A stretch of DNA of 15,445 nucleotides, from assembly GCA_016198915.1 (NCBI GenBank), contig JACQHS010000123.1, positions 1 through 15,445 on the forward strand, in the 5' to 3' direction. Position numbers and translations under genes: made by a program. The notes under the pieces are model-generated. The model was not told where the DNA came from. It worked only from the letters and a program-made list of their open reading frames with translations, and did no database searches. Below are positions 6,756 through 12,971 of the stretch, piece by piece. This stretch comes from Candidatus Omnitrophota bacterium (lineage in GTDB: Bacteria; Omnitrophota; Gorgyraeia; Aquiviventales; Aquiviventaceae). The first letter of the stretch is position 1. Each line of letters begins with the position of its first letter.

Positions 6756-7256
6756 TTACTTCTTCCAGGTCTTCTTGGCGGGCCGTTCCTCAACGGGAGC
6801 CTGCGCCGCCCCTGGTTCGGCCGTTGGGACGTCCCAGCGGGAAACGGGCTGGCCGTAGCCTGGCGGCAACGTCTCGGTGGCGGCCATCGACGTGGTCGCC
6901 AGACAGTTCTCGTACGAATCCGAGACGGGGAATCCGTTGAAGCCGGGGACCCAGAACGTCACCAGGTCCACCGCGCCCGAGCCCAACCGCAGCACCCCGC
7001 AGCCAGTGCCCTTTGCGACCCCGGTCAAGGTGCCGACGAACGGCGGGCCGGCCTTGGTCTCGTTGACGATGTTGACGATGACGTCTACAAAGCAGGTCAC
7101 GGCATTCAGCGCTCCGCGCCCGATCATGCCGCCGAATTTCCGTCCGTACTGCTGGGATTCGGCAGCCTCGTGGACCTGCGTGCGCGCCGCCCACACCGGC
7201 GGCTGGAGCATCACGGCGGTGCAGATGACCACCCCGATTCCGCTGATTCGCTTCAT
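6756..7256 (-). CDS. Exported TIGR04073-family (exosortase system-associated) protein
   Basis: This 166-residue secreted protein starts MKRISGIGVVI with a hydrophobic segment and an Ala-rich cleavage site (VWAAR), a Sec signal peptide. The mature part carries GRKFGGMIGRGALNAVTCFVD, then a KGTGCGVLRLGSGAVDLVTFWVPG segment, the pattern of the TIGR04073 family. That family is described as exosortase-associated, but its molecular function is unknown. The C-terminus is Pro/Ala-rich and ends in lysines. ATG 7256 is chosen because GGAGG (7262-7266) lies 5 bases upstream; the in-frame GTG at 7268 would overlap that site. It has a strong predicted promoter at 7291-7319 and heads the greA-phhB operon. 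Its presence suggests an EPS/exosortase system elsewhere in the genome. The family call is from pattern memory. Confidence 0.75.
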   Translation of the reverse strand: MKRISGIGVVICTAVMLQPPVWAARTQVHEAAESQQYGRKFGGMIGRGALNAVTCFVDVIVNIVNETKAGPPFVGTLTGVAKGTGCGVLRLGSGAVDLVTFWVPGFNGFPVSDSYENCLATTSMAATETLPPGYGQPVSRWDVPTAEPGAAQAPVEERPAKKTWKK

Positions 7257-7290
7257 CAACCCCTCCACGGTTCGTCAAACGTCGTTGTGC

Positions 7291-7319
7291 AGTCTAGCGC
7301 GGAACCTTGGCAGTGTCAA
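7291..7319 (-). promoter_or_regulatory. Sigma-70-type promoter for TIGR04073-greA-phhB
   Basis: The minus strand reads a perfect TTGACA -35 box (7314-7319), 17 bases, then TAGACT (7291-7296). The first three bases of the -10 box are the TAG stop codon of the preceding small membrane protein. The predicted start near 7284 gives a leader of about 28 nt with a GGAGG site. The cox operon and this housekeeping operon are therefore separable despite the 37-bp gap. Confidence 0.65.
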
Positions 7320-7554
7320 TCGTCCGTCGTCGATGACGGGCGGCGCGGAGAATGAGCGCCGCCACACCGCCCACCAGAATCGCTGGAACGCTCAGCAGCA
7401 GCCCAATGCTCATGGCATACCCCTTCGCCGTGGCCAGCGTCTGTCGCAGCTGACTCGGGTCAAACAGCGCCTCCTTGCACGCCGGGCACGCCCATGCGAC
7501 CGTCGATGATACTAAAAGGAAGAAGCCTGCCAGCAGAAGTAAAGTTCGTCTCAT
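7294..7554 (-). CDS. Small exported membrane protein with CPAC motif, end of the cox operon
   Basis: This 86-residue protein opens with MRRTLLLLAGFFLLVSSTVAWA, a signal peptide or first membrane segment, followed directly by CPACKEALFD. A second hydrophobic helix (about residues 48-70) and a basic tail (RAARHRRR) follow, giving a periplasmic CxxC loop anchored in the inner membrane. Its ATG overlaps the DUF420 stop by four bases (ATGA). Small proteins with a CP-x-C-K-E motif plus a membrane helix recur near cytochrome oxidase genes in several phyla. I know of no assigned function; metal or thiol handling during oxidase assembly is only a guess from the CxxC and the context. Confidence 0.8.
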   Translation of the reverse strand: MRRTLLLLAGFFLLVSSTVAWACPACKEALFDPSQLRQTLATAKGYAMSIGLLLSVPAILVGGVAALILRAARHRRRTIDTAKVPR

Positions 7555-7967
7555 CGCATGTGATAAAGCATGAGGTACACGATGACGCCGCTGACCGACA
7601 CATACAGCCATAGCGGAAACGTCCACCGGGCGAGGGCGACGTGCTCCGGAAACCGTTGGCGGACGGCGAGCCACAGCGTGCGCAGGATGAGGGGCACGAT
7701 CACGACGGCCAGGATCGTGTGGGTGACCAGAACGGTGAAGTACATCGGGCGCACCCAGCCGGTGCCGAGAAAATGCACCGAGCCGACCTTGGCGTGATAG
7801 GCCAGGTAGGACATGAAGAACAGGGCCGAGACCCCGAGCGCGCCGGACATGAAGGCGGCGTGCCGGCTGATCTGCTTCGCGCGAATGAAGCAGAAGCCGC
7901 TCAGCAGCAGCAGCGCGCTCGTCGCGTTCAGGGCAGCATTGAACGCCGGCCACAGCGAGAGGTTCAT
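7551..7967 (-). CDS. DUF420 (CtaM/YozB-like) membrane protein, oxidase assembly factor
   Basis: This 138-residue integral membrane protein has about four hydrophobic helices and the DUF420 pattern: RHAAFM (H36), FMSYLAYHAKVGSVHFLG (H58, H65), and MYFTVLVTHTILAVVIVPLILRTL (H83), ending WLYVSVSGVIVYLMLYHMR. The family member CtaM of Staphylococcus is needed for activity of haem-copper oxidases; YozB is the Bacillus member. The conserved membrane histidines suggest haem or metal binding. It follows the ctaB-SCO fusion with an ATGA overlap and precedes the CPAC protein with another, so it is firmly within the oxidase biogenesis block. Family assignment is strong; the biochemical role is unresolved. 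Confidence 0.88.
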   Translation of the reverse strand: MNLSLWPAFNAALNATSALLLLSGFCFIRAKQISRHAAFMSGALGVSALFFMSYLAYHAKVGSVHFLGTGWVRPMYFTVLVTHTILAVVIVPLILRTLWLAVRQRFPEHVALARWTFPLWLYVSVSGVIVYLMLYHMR

Positions 7968-9394
7968 GACGGTTCGTCCAACAGCCGCGGGATGTCCTGA
8001 CGCAATCGCGCCATCGCCGCGGCATCCGTCGCATCGTAATACCCGCGGATCGCTCCCGCGCGGTCCACGAGAACCAGCCGGACGCTGTGCAGGATCGGCT
8101 CACGCGCCACCTCCGGTTGTTCGCCGACCGACAACCGAAACCCGTTGAGTGACAGCGCGTGAAGGTCGTCGCGCGGCCCGGTGAGAAGCCGCCACCGCGC
8201 ATCCGCCCCGTAGCGTTGGGCGTAGGCCGCCAACACCCCCGGCGTATCCCTGATCGGATCGACGCTGAAGGAGACGAACGCCAGCCCGGGCTCCTGAGGA
8301 AACGCCTGCTGAAGGGAGCGCATGGCATCGCTCATGAGGAGGCACTGGCCGGCGCAGGAAGTGAAGATGAAATCGGCGAGCCACACGCGGCCCTGAAAGG
8401 TCTCGCGTGTGACCGATTGACCCCGCTGATCGATGAGGGAAAACGTCGGCACCACGCCGTAGCGCGCCAAGGACTGGGCGACCGGCACAGGCGGCGAGAG
8501 CTTTGCCAGGGAGAGGAGCCCCAGGAGCAGCGGCAGGTAGAGGACCGACGCGAGAAAGAGCTGCCGAACCGACGCTGTGGTGCGGCGCAGGGCCGCCCGA
8601 ATGCTGATGACGAGCAGCGCTGTGCTCAACACGAAGGCGCCCGCGAAGTACACCGGCCCGGCCATCCCGAGAAACGCGGGAAACAGGCTCACGGGCACCA
8701 GCGCGACTCCGTAGAGCACCATTTCGCGGGCCGCCACTGCTCCCTCGCGGTCAAGGACCGGCAACATCTGAAACCCCGCCTGGGCGTAATCGTCCCGGTA
8801 CAGGAGGGCGATCGCCAAAAAGTGCGGCAGCTGCCACACAAAGAGGATGGCAAAGAGCGCCCACGCCTCAACACCGATGGCGCCGCGCGCACCGGCCCAA
8901 CCGATCATCGGCGGGAGTGCTCCGGGGACCGCCCCCACCAGCGTGCACAGCGGCGTGATCCGTTTCAGCGGCGTGTAGAACAGGACATAGCTGGCGATGC
9001 TCAGGGTGGTCAGGGCTGCGGTCAACGCATTGACGGAAACCGCCAGCCACAGCACCCCGCCAGCGGCAAGGAGCAGTCCGAACCGGCGCGCCGCTTCAGG
9101 ATGGAGCCGCCCGGACGGCAGCGGTCGGCCTTTCGTGCGCTGCATGAGACTATCCGGCACGCGCTCGCTCCATTGGTTGAGCGCATTGGCCCCGCCGACC
9201 GCCAGCGCCGTACCGCACAGCAGCGGAATCAGCAGCGCCGGCGGCGTCGCCGAGCGCAGCCCAAGCCAAAACCCCGCGGCCACCGTGACCAACACGAGCG
9301 CCGTCAGCCGGGGCTTCGTCAATTCAAGGTAGTCGAGGAGGCGCTGACGGGTGAACGACAGCGAGAGGCTCCCGAGGATCGACGTGGCCGTCAT
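7964..9394 (-). CDS. ctaB: Fusion of protoheme IX farnesyltransferase (CtaB/COX10) and SCO1/SenC copper chaperone
   Basis: The 476 residues join two oxidase-assembly functions. Residues about 15-300 are a UbiA-type haem O synthase: N73xxxE77xxxD81 followed by MQRTKGRPLPSGRL (84-97), YTPLKRITPLCTLVGAVPGALPP split around 140-162, and the second prenyl-diphosphate motif YRDDYAQAGFQMLPV (199-213), with many membrane helices. After the last helix (about 281-298) and a short linker comes an SCO thioredoxin-fold domain (about 312-474). It has the copper-binding C347xxxC351 in FTSCAGQC, SVDP (377-380) and the distal H436 in ILHSVRLVLVDRAG. The domains share one frame with no frameshift sign. UbiA proteins have nine helices with the C-terminus outside, so the fusion would place SCO in the periplasm next to the CuA site. 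It overlaps ctaA and DUF420 genes by ATGA. Confidence 0.92.
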   Translation of the reverse strand: MTATSILGSLSLSFTRQRLLDYLELTKPRLTALVLVTVAAGFWLGLRSATPPALLIPLLCGTALAVGGANALNQWSERVPDSLMQRTKGRPLPSGRLHPEAARRFGLLLAAGGVLWLAVSVNALTAALTTLSIASYVLFYTPLKRITPLCTLVGAVPGALPPMIGWAGARGAIGVEAWALFAILFVWQLPHFLAIALLYRDDYAQAGFQMLPVLDREGAVAAREMVLYGVALVPVSLFPAFLGMAGPVYFAGAFVLSTALLVISIRAALRRTTASVRQLFLASVLYLPLLLGLLSLAKLSPPVPVAQSLARYGVVPTFSLIDQRGQSVTRETFQGRVWLADFIFTSCAGQCLLMSDAMRSLQQAFPQEPGLAFVSFSVDPIRDTPGVLAAYAQRYGADARWRLLTGPRDDLHALSLNGFRLSVGEQPEVAREPILHSVRLVLVDRAGAIRGYYDATDAAAMARLRQDIPRLLDEPS

Positions 9395-10185
9395 GACGCA
9401 GCCTGTTCAGAAACCATGACGAGCAGGACCGCCTGAGCGAGCACGAGGGCGCCCATCCCGACGTGAACTGTCACCACCCCGACGGGCGCTCGGTACCACC
9501 ACGAGAGACCGCCGAGCACCATCTGGAGGACTAAGAGGAAGCCCAGGCGCTGGACCGACGCGCAGAGCAGATGCCGAACGCCTTGGAGTTGACGAATCCG
9601 CTGCATCAACCATCCCCAGGCCGCGAGGAGGCACGCGGCACCGGTCAGATGCCATGCGAGTCCCCCGCCGGTATGCCGAAGCACAGCGCCAAGGACCAGT
9701 TGCAGAGCCGCCAGCGTCGCGAGCACGAGCCCGAGAGCCCGCAGCGACGGCCACCGCACCTCCTCGTCACGAGTTGGTTGAGCGGTCCATGATGGAGCGG
9801 TTACCTGTGCGAGGCAGACGACAAGACAAAACACCGCCGGGCCAAGCGTCGCGTGCGCGATGGACACCTGCGGCGGCAGCAGAAAGAGCACGGTCATCCC
9901 GCCGAGGAGGCCCTGGAGCACCACGGCACCCAACGCGCTGTAGCCGAGATACCGCACCCACCGTCGGCGCTCGACGAAGCCCAGCCACACCGCCAGCCCC
10001 AGGATCATCAGGCCGACCGCCGCCGCGATCATCCGGTGGCCGTGCTCATAGAGGATGCCGCCGACCAGCGGAGGAAACCACATCCCGTAGGAGAGCGGCC
10101 AATCCGGCACCGCCAGCCCCGAGTCGGTGGACGTGACCAGAGCTCCCGCAATCAAGAGGCAGAACGTCGCGATCGCAGTCGCCAC
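9391..10185 (-). CDS. ctaA: Heme A synthase (CtaA/COX15), start uncertain
   Basis: At 264 residues from GTG 10185 this is a short but recognisable eight-helix haem A synthase, which oxidises the C8 methyl of haem O. Motifs are TSTDSGLAVPDWPLSYG (18-34), the catalytic/ligand pair E47 and H50 in YEHGHRM, H111 (IAHATLGP), LRHTGGGLAWH (H171, H179) and H241 (VTVHVGMGAL), the usual repeated-half pattern. The first extracytoplasmic loop lacks the Cys pair seen in Bacillus CtaA (DWPLSYG instead of a Cys form). The start is problematic. GTG 10185 has no ribosome-binding site and barely leaves room for helix 1; the frame continues open upstream through repeat copy C without an ATG. The native 5' end may have been altered by that repeat, or a non-standard start is used. 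It overlaps ctaB by ATGA. Confidence 0.9.
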   Translation of the reverse strand: MATAIATFCLLIAGALVTSTDSGLAVPDWPLSYGMWFPPLVGGILYEHGHRMIAAAVGLMILGLAVWLGFVERRRWVRYLGYSALGAVVLQGLLGGMTVLFLLPPQVSIAHATLGPAVFCLVVCLAQVTAPSWTAQPTRDEEVRWPSLRALGLVLATLAALQLVLGAVLRHTGGGLAWHLTGAACLLAAWGWLMQRIRQLQGVRHLLCASVQRLGFLLVLQMVLGGLSWWYRAPVGVVTVHVGMGALVLAQAVLLVMVSEQAAS

Positions 10186-10198
10186 CGCGTAGCCATAT

Positions 10199-10278
10199 AA
10201 AAATGGGGACGCTTCTATTTTTTCTTTGGCGTGCTGAGAGATTACGATATTTTGAAAAATAGAAACGTCCCCATTTTT
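10199..10278. repeat. Inverted repeat copy C of the GGGGAC-TTTCTATTTT family, possible terminator after coxA
   Basis: The arms 10199-10222 and 10255-10278 pair over about 24 bp (AAAAATGGGGACG...) with one mismatch around a 32-nt loop, the longest stem of the three copies. It sits between the coxA stop (10280-10282) and the ctaA start (10185). Read on the minus strand, the 3' arm ends CCCC-AUUUUUAUAU, so it could work as an intrinsic terminator or attenuator that lowers expression of the assembly genes relative to the structural subunits. Confidence 0.85.
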
Positions 10279-10279
10279 C

Positions 10280-12028
10280 CTACGAATGCGATGGTATGGC
10301 CGCCGGCTCGGTTTGCGGAAGCCAATCCTTAGGACGTCCCGGAACGCTGTACTCGTAAGGACCGTGATACACGGTGGGGGTCGTCGCGAAGTTGCCGTGC
10401 GGCGGCGGCGAGGGCGTGATCCATTCGAGGGTGTTGGCCTGCCAGGGGTTGGCGCCGGCCGGTCTTCCCCGGAAGAGGCTCCAGAAGAAGTTCACGATGA
10501 AGAGCAGTTGAGCGGTAAACAGGATGAAGGCGCTGATACTCATCATCTGGTTCATTCCAACAACATGGGTCAAGTGGGCATACTGGGTGTAGTCGTAAAT
10601 CCGCCGCGGCATGCCGGCAACACCCAAGTTGAACATCGGGAACATCACCGCATTGAAAAAGACGAACGTCAGCGCGAAATGGACCTTGCCCAGCGTCTCG
10701 CTCATCATCCGGCCGAACATCTTCGGGAACCAGAAGGTGATGCCGGCAAAAATCCCGAAGAGGCTGCCGCCGAACAGCACGTAGTGCAGGTGGCCGACGA
10801 TGAAGTAGGTGTCGTGGAGGTAGAGGTCGACAGCGTTGGCCGCAGCAAAAATCCCGGTGAGGCCTCCGATGACGAACATCGCCACAAACGCAATCGCATG
10901 CAACATCGGCGTCGTAAACCGAATGGAGCCTCGCCAGAGCGTCCCCAGCCAGTTGAACGTTTTAATCGCGGAGGGCACCGCAATGACCATCGTGGACGCC
11001 ATGAAGCTGGTGCCCAGGGCAGGGTTCATCCCGCTGGTGAACATGTGGTGCGCCCAGACGAGGAATCCCAGCCCCGCAATTCCCATGATCGCATAGACCA
11101 TCGAGTGATAGCCGAAGAGCGGCTTGCGCGCGAAGACCGGCAGGATCTCCGAGGCGATGCCCATCGCCGGCAAAATCATAATGTACACCGCCGGGTGCGA
11201 GTAGAACCAGAACAGGTGCTGCCACAGAATCGCCTGCCCGCCACTGTTCGGCTGCAGCACTCCGTCAACGATCATGCCAGCGGGAAGGAAGAAGTTGGTC
11301 CCCAACGTCGAATCCAGCAGGAGCAGGATCAGAGCCGAGGCGAGGACCGGTGTCGCGAGCACCACGAGGACCGCGGTGATGAACAGCGCCCAGATGGACA
11401 GCGGCAGTCGGAAGAAATGCATCCCCGGAGCCCGCAGGTTGATGACCGTCGTGAGGTAGTTCACCGACCCCATGATCGAGGAGGTTCCTAGCACAATCAC
11501 CCCCACGATCCAGCACACCTGCCCTGGACCCAGCGTGGTTGAGAGGGGCGCGTACGCCGTCCATCCCGAGGCCGCCGCACCTCCTTGGAGGAAGAACCCC
11601 GCGCAGACAATGCCGATCGCGGGGGGCACCAGCCAATACGACACCATATTGAGCCTTGGGAAGGCCATGTCGGGTGCGCCGATTTTCAGCGGGATGAGGT
11701 AGTTGCCGAAGACCCCGACGAGCAGCGGGATAATCGCGAAAAAGATCATGATAGAGCCGTGCATGGTAAACAGCATGTTGTAGTATTCCGGGAGCATGAC
11801 GCCGCCGGGCATCCCCTCGGGGGCCAGTTTCTCCATGAACGGCAGCGCCCGGCCCGGCCAGCCCAGCTGCCAGCGGATGAGCATCGCGAGCAGCCCCCCG
11901 ATGAAGAGCATGATGAGGCTCGTGAACAAAAACTGGATGCCGATCGTCTTGTGGTCTGTAGAGAAGATGTATTTCCGAAGGAAACTCGGTGCCTGGGTGC
12001 CTGAGTGCCCGTGTGCCTGGGTGCTCAT
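10280..12028 (-). CDS. coxA: Cytochrome c oxidase subunit I, A2-type
   Basis: This 582-residue catalytic subunit of an aa3-type oxidase reduces O2 to water and pumps protons. Ligands are visible: H90 (FTMHGSIM) and H415 for haem a, H413 (VGHLHYVLFGG) for haem a3, and H278, H327 and H328 (YSHPAVY, WAHHMF) for CuB, with the cross-linked Tyr at 282. The helix VI motif is YSHPAVY, not GHPEVY, which places it in the A2 subgroup whose proton path uses Tyr-Ser instead of Glu. The tail ends ...PGRPKDWLPQTEP and no subunit III is fused. ATG 12028 is preferred over in-frame GTG or ATG further up because the conserved N-terminus starts soon after. The first 15 codons come from an octamer tandem repeat, and the ATG lies within a palindromic element. 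No ribosome-binding site is evident. Confidence 0.97.
   Translation of the reverse strand: MSTQAHGHSGTQAPSFLRKYIFSTDHKTIGIQFLFTSLIMLFIGGLLAMLIRWQLGWPGRALPFMEKLAPEGMPGGVMLPEYYNMLFTMHGSIMIFFAIIPLLVGVFGNYLIPLKIGAPDMAFPRLNMVSYWLVPPAIGIVCAGFFLQGGAAASGWTAYAPLSTTLGPGQVCWIVGVIVLGTSSIMGSVNYLTTVINLRAPGMHFFRLPLSIWALFITAVLVVLATPVLASALILLLLDSTLGTNFFLPAGMIVDGVLQPNSGGQAILWQHLFWFYSHPAVYIMILPAMGIASEILPVFARKPLFGYHSMVYAIMGIAGLGFLVWAHHMFTSGMNPALGTSFMASTMVIAVPSAIKTFNWLGTLWRGSIRFTTPMLHAIAFVAMFVIGGLTGIFAAANAVDLYLHDTYFIVGHLHYVLFGGSLFGIFAGITFWFPKMFGRMMSETLGKVHFALTFVFFNAVMFPMFNLGVAGMPRRIYDYTQYAHLTHVVGMNQMMSISAFILFTAQLLFIVNFFWSLFRGRPAGANPWQANTLEWITPSPPPHGNFATTPTVYHGPYEYSVPGRPKDWLPQTEPAAIPSHS
11989..12025. repeat. Octamer tandem repeat GTGCCTGG inside the coxA 5' coding end
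   Basis: On the plus strand four and a half 8-bp units run in tandem: GTGCCTGG, GTGCCTGA, GTGCCCGT, GTGCCTGG, GTGCT. On the coding strand they encode almost the whole N-terminal extension STQAHGHSGTQAP of CoxA, just before the conserved FLRKYIFSTDHK. Since 8 is not a multiple of 3, each unit is read in a different frame. Changes in copy number other than by threes would shift the reading frame of coxA. Confidence 0.75.
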
Positions 12029-12135
12029 CCCACGCCCTGCCTGCCCCGCAGGCCTGCGGGGCGAAAACTCCAATAGGTATGCACGCGCTCAGTTTTCGCG
12101 GCTCGCCGCAGGCGAGCCCAGGCAGGGCGTGGGAT
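12027..12135. repeat. 109-bp cloverleaf-like palindromic element bridging coxB and coxA
   Basis: A perfect 17-bp inverted repeat (12027-12043 with 12119-12135) encloses three hairpins placed end to end: 12044-12061 (perfect 18-nt palindrome CCCCGCAGGCCTGCGGGG), 12061-12069 with 12091-12099 (GCGAAAACT stem, 21-nt loop), and 12100-12107 with 12111-12118 (GGCTCGCC stem, 3-nt loop). Nearly every base outside the loops is paired. The outer arms include the last base of the coxB stop codon and the first two bases of the coxA start codon, so it fills the gap between the genes. It is not a tRNA. It may be a palindromic mobile repeat or a structured leader controlling coxA translation. Confidence 0.85.
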
Positions 12136-12971
12136 CATGACTGCTGCTCCGTCAACTGCTCGGCTAACCATGCGTGAAATGCCTCAAGGGATTCTACGGT
12201 GAGAAAGCCGCGCATGCGGTAATGGCCCAAACCGCACAGCTCGGCGCACGCGATTTCCAACTGACCCTCCTTCGTCGCCTCGATCCACACCCGGCCGGTG
12301 ATCCCGGGGACGGCATCCTGTTTCATCCGAAACTGCGGGACGAAGAAACTGTGAATGACGTCCTTCGATTTCAGATGGATGAGGACCGTCTGGTGAACAG
12401 GCAGGTGGAGTTGGTTGATCGTCACAATGTCGTCGGCGGCGTTCGGGTCGCGGCGATCCAAGCCGATCGGGTTGCCCGTCTCATCATTGACCAGCGCCGG
12501 ATCGGTTCGGCCGAAGGTGCCATCGGCGCCCGGATAGTGGATGTTCCAAGCGAACTGCTGCCCGGTCACTCCCACCTCCAAATCGTGGGGCGGGGGTGTG
12601 CCGCGCACCTGGGCCCAGATGCGCTGATTGTAAAACGCCAGCCACACCAAGATCAGCGCGGGGATGACGGTCCAGATCGTCTCAACGAGGGAACTGCCGT
12701 GCGTGTAGGCCGCGCGTCGGCCGGGGCGCTGCCGGTAGCGCACGAGAAACACCAGCAGCACGCTTTCGACAGCGACGAACACAATCCCGGTGATCCACAG
12801 GATGATGTAGAACAAGCGGTCGATGGCGGGTGCGACGCTTGAGGCGCCCTCCGGCAGCCAGATCCGTGCGCCAGCCGGCGCCTGCGCCCATGCCGCGTCT
12901 GCACATCCCGCGATGAGCACAATCCCGAGCGCAACCGCGAGCGGCTTACTGAGCTGTGAACGTAAATGCAA
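12135..12971 (-). CDS. coxB: Cytochrome c oxidase subunit II (CuA)
   Basis: This 278-residue subunit receives electrons from cytochrome c at a dinuclear CuA site. Two membrane helices (about 52-78 and 96-118) follow a signal sequence; VLIAGC (C23) resembles a lipobox, though AWA-QA (about 28-30) could be a signal peptidase I site. The periplasmic cupredoxin domain keeps the aromatic GQQFAWNIHYP segment (137-147) and all CuA ligands: H207 (DVIHSFF), C242, E244, C246, H250 and M253 (CAELCGLGHYRM). The start is TTG 12971, inside the end of the preceding gene (26-base overlap); no in-frame ATG exists upstream of the signal sequence. A GGGGAG stretch lies about 10 bases upstream of the TTG. It ends within the palindromic element that leads into coxA. 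Confidence 0.96.
   Translation of the reverse strand: MHLRSQLSKPLAVALGIVLIAGCADAAWAQAPAGARIWLPEGASSVAPAIDRLFYIILWITGIVFVAVESVLLVFLVRYRQRPGRRAAYTHGSSLVETIWTVIPALILVWLAFYNQRIWAQVRGTPPPHDLEVGVTGQQFAWNIHYPGADGTFGRTDPALVNDETGNPIGLDRRDPNAADDIVTINQLHLPVHQTVLIHLKSKDVIHSFFVPQFRMKQDAVPGITGRVWIEATKEGQLEIACAELCGLGHYRMRGFLTVESLEAFHAWLAEQLTEQQS

Noticed and set aside
8159..9436. 425-codon plus-strand open frame opposite ctaB-SCO
   Set aside because: It is a shadow of the real membrane protein; the translation is Arg/Gln/His-rich with no hydrophobic or catalytic pattern.
10286..11491. 401-codon plus-strand open frame opposite coxA
   Set aside because: CoxA on the minus strand carries all ligands; the opposite frame is charged low-complexity sequence.
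12027..12135. tRNA or tmRNA gene suggested by the cloverleaf layout
   Set aside because: The outer stem is 17 bp, no T-loop or anticodon-loop consensus is present, and there is no CCA-type acceptor end.
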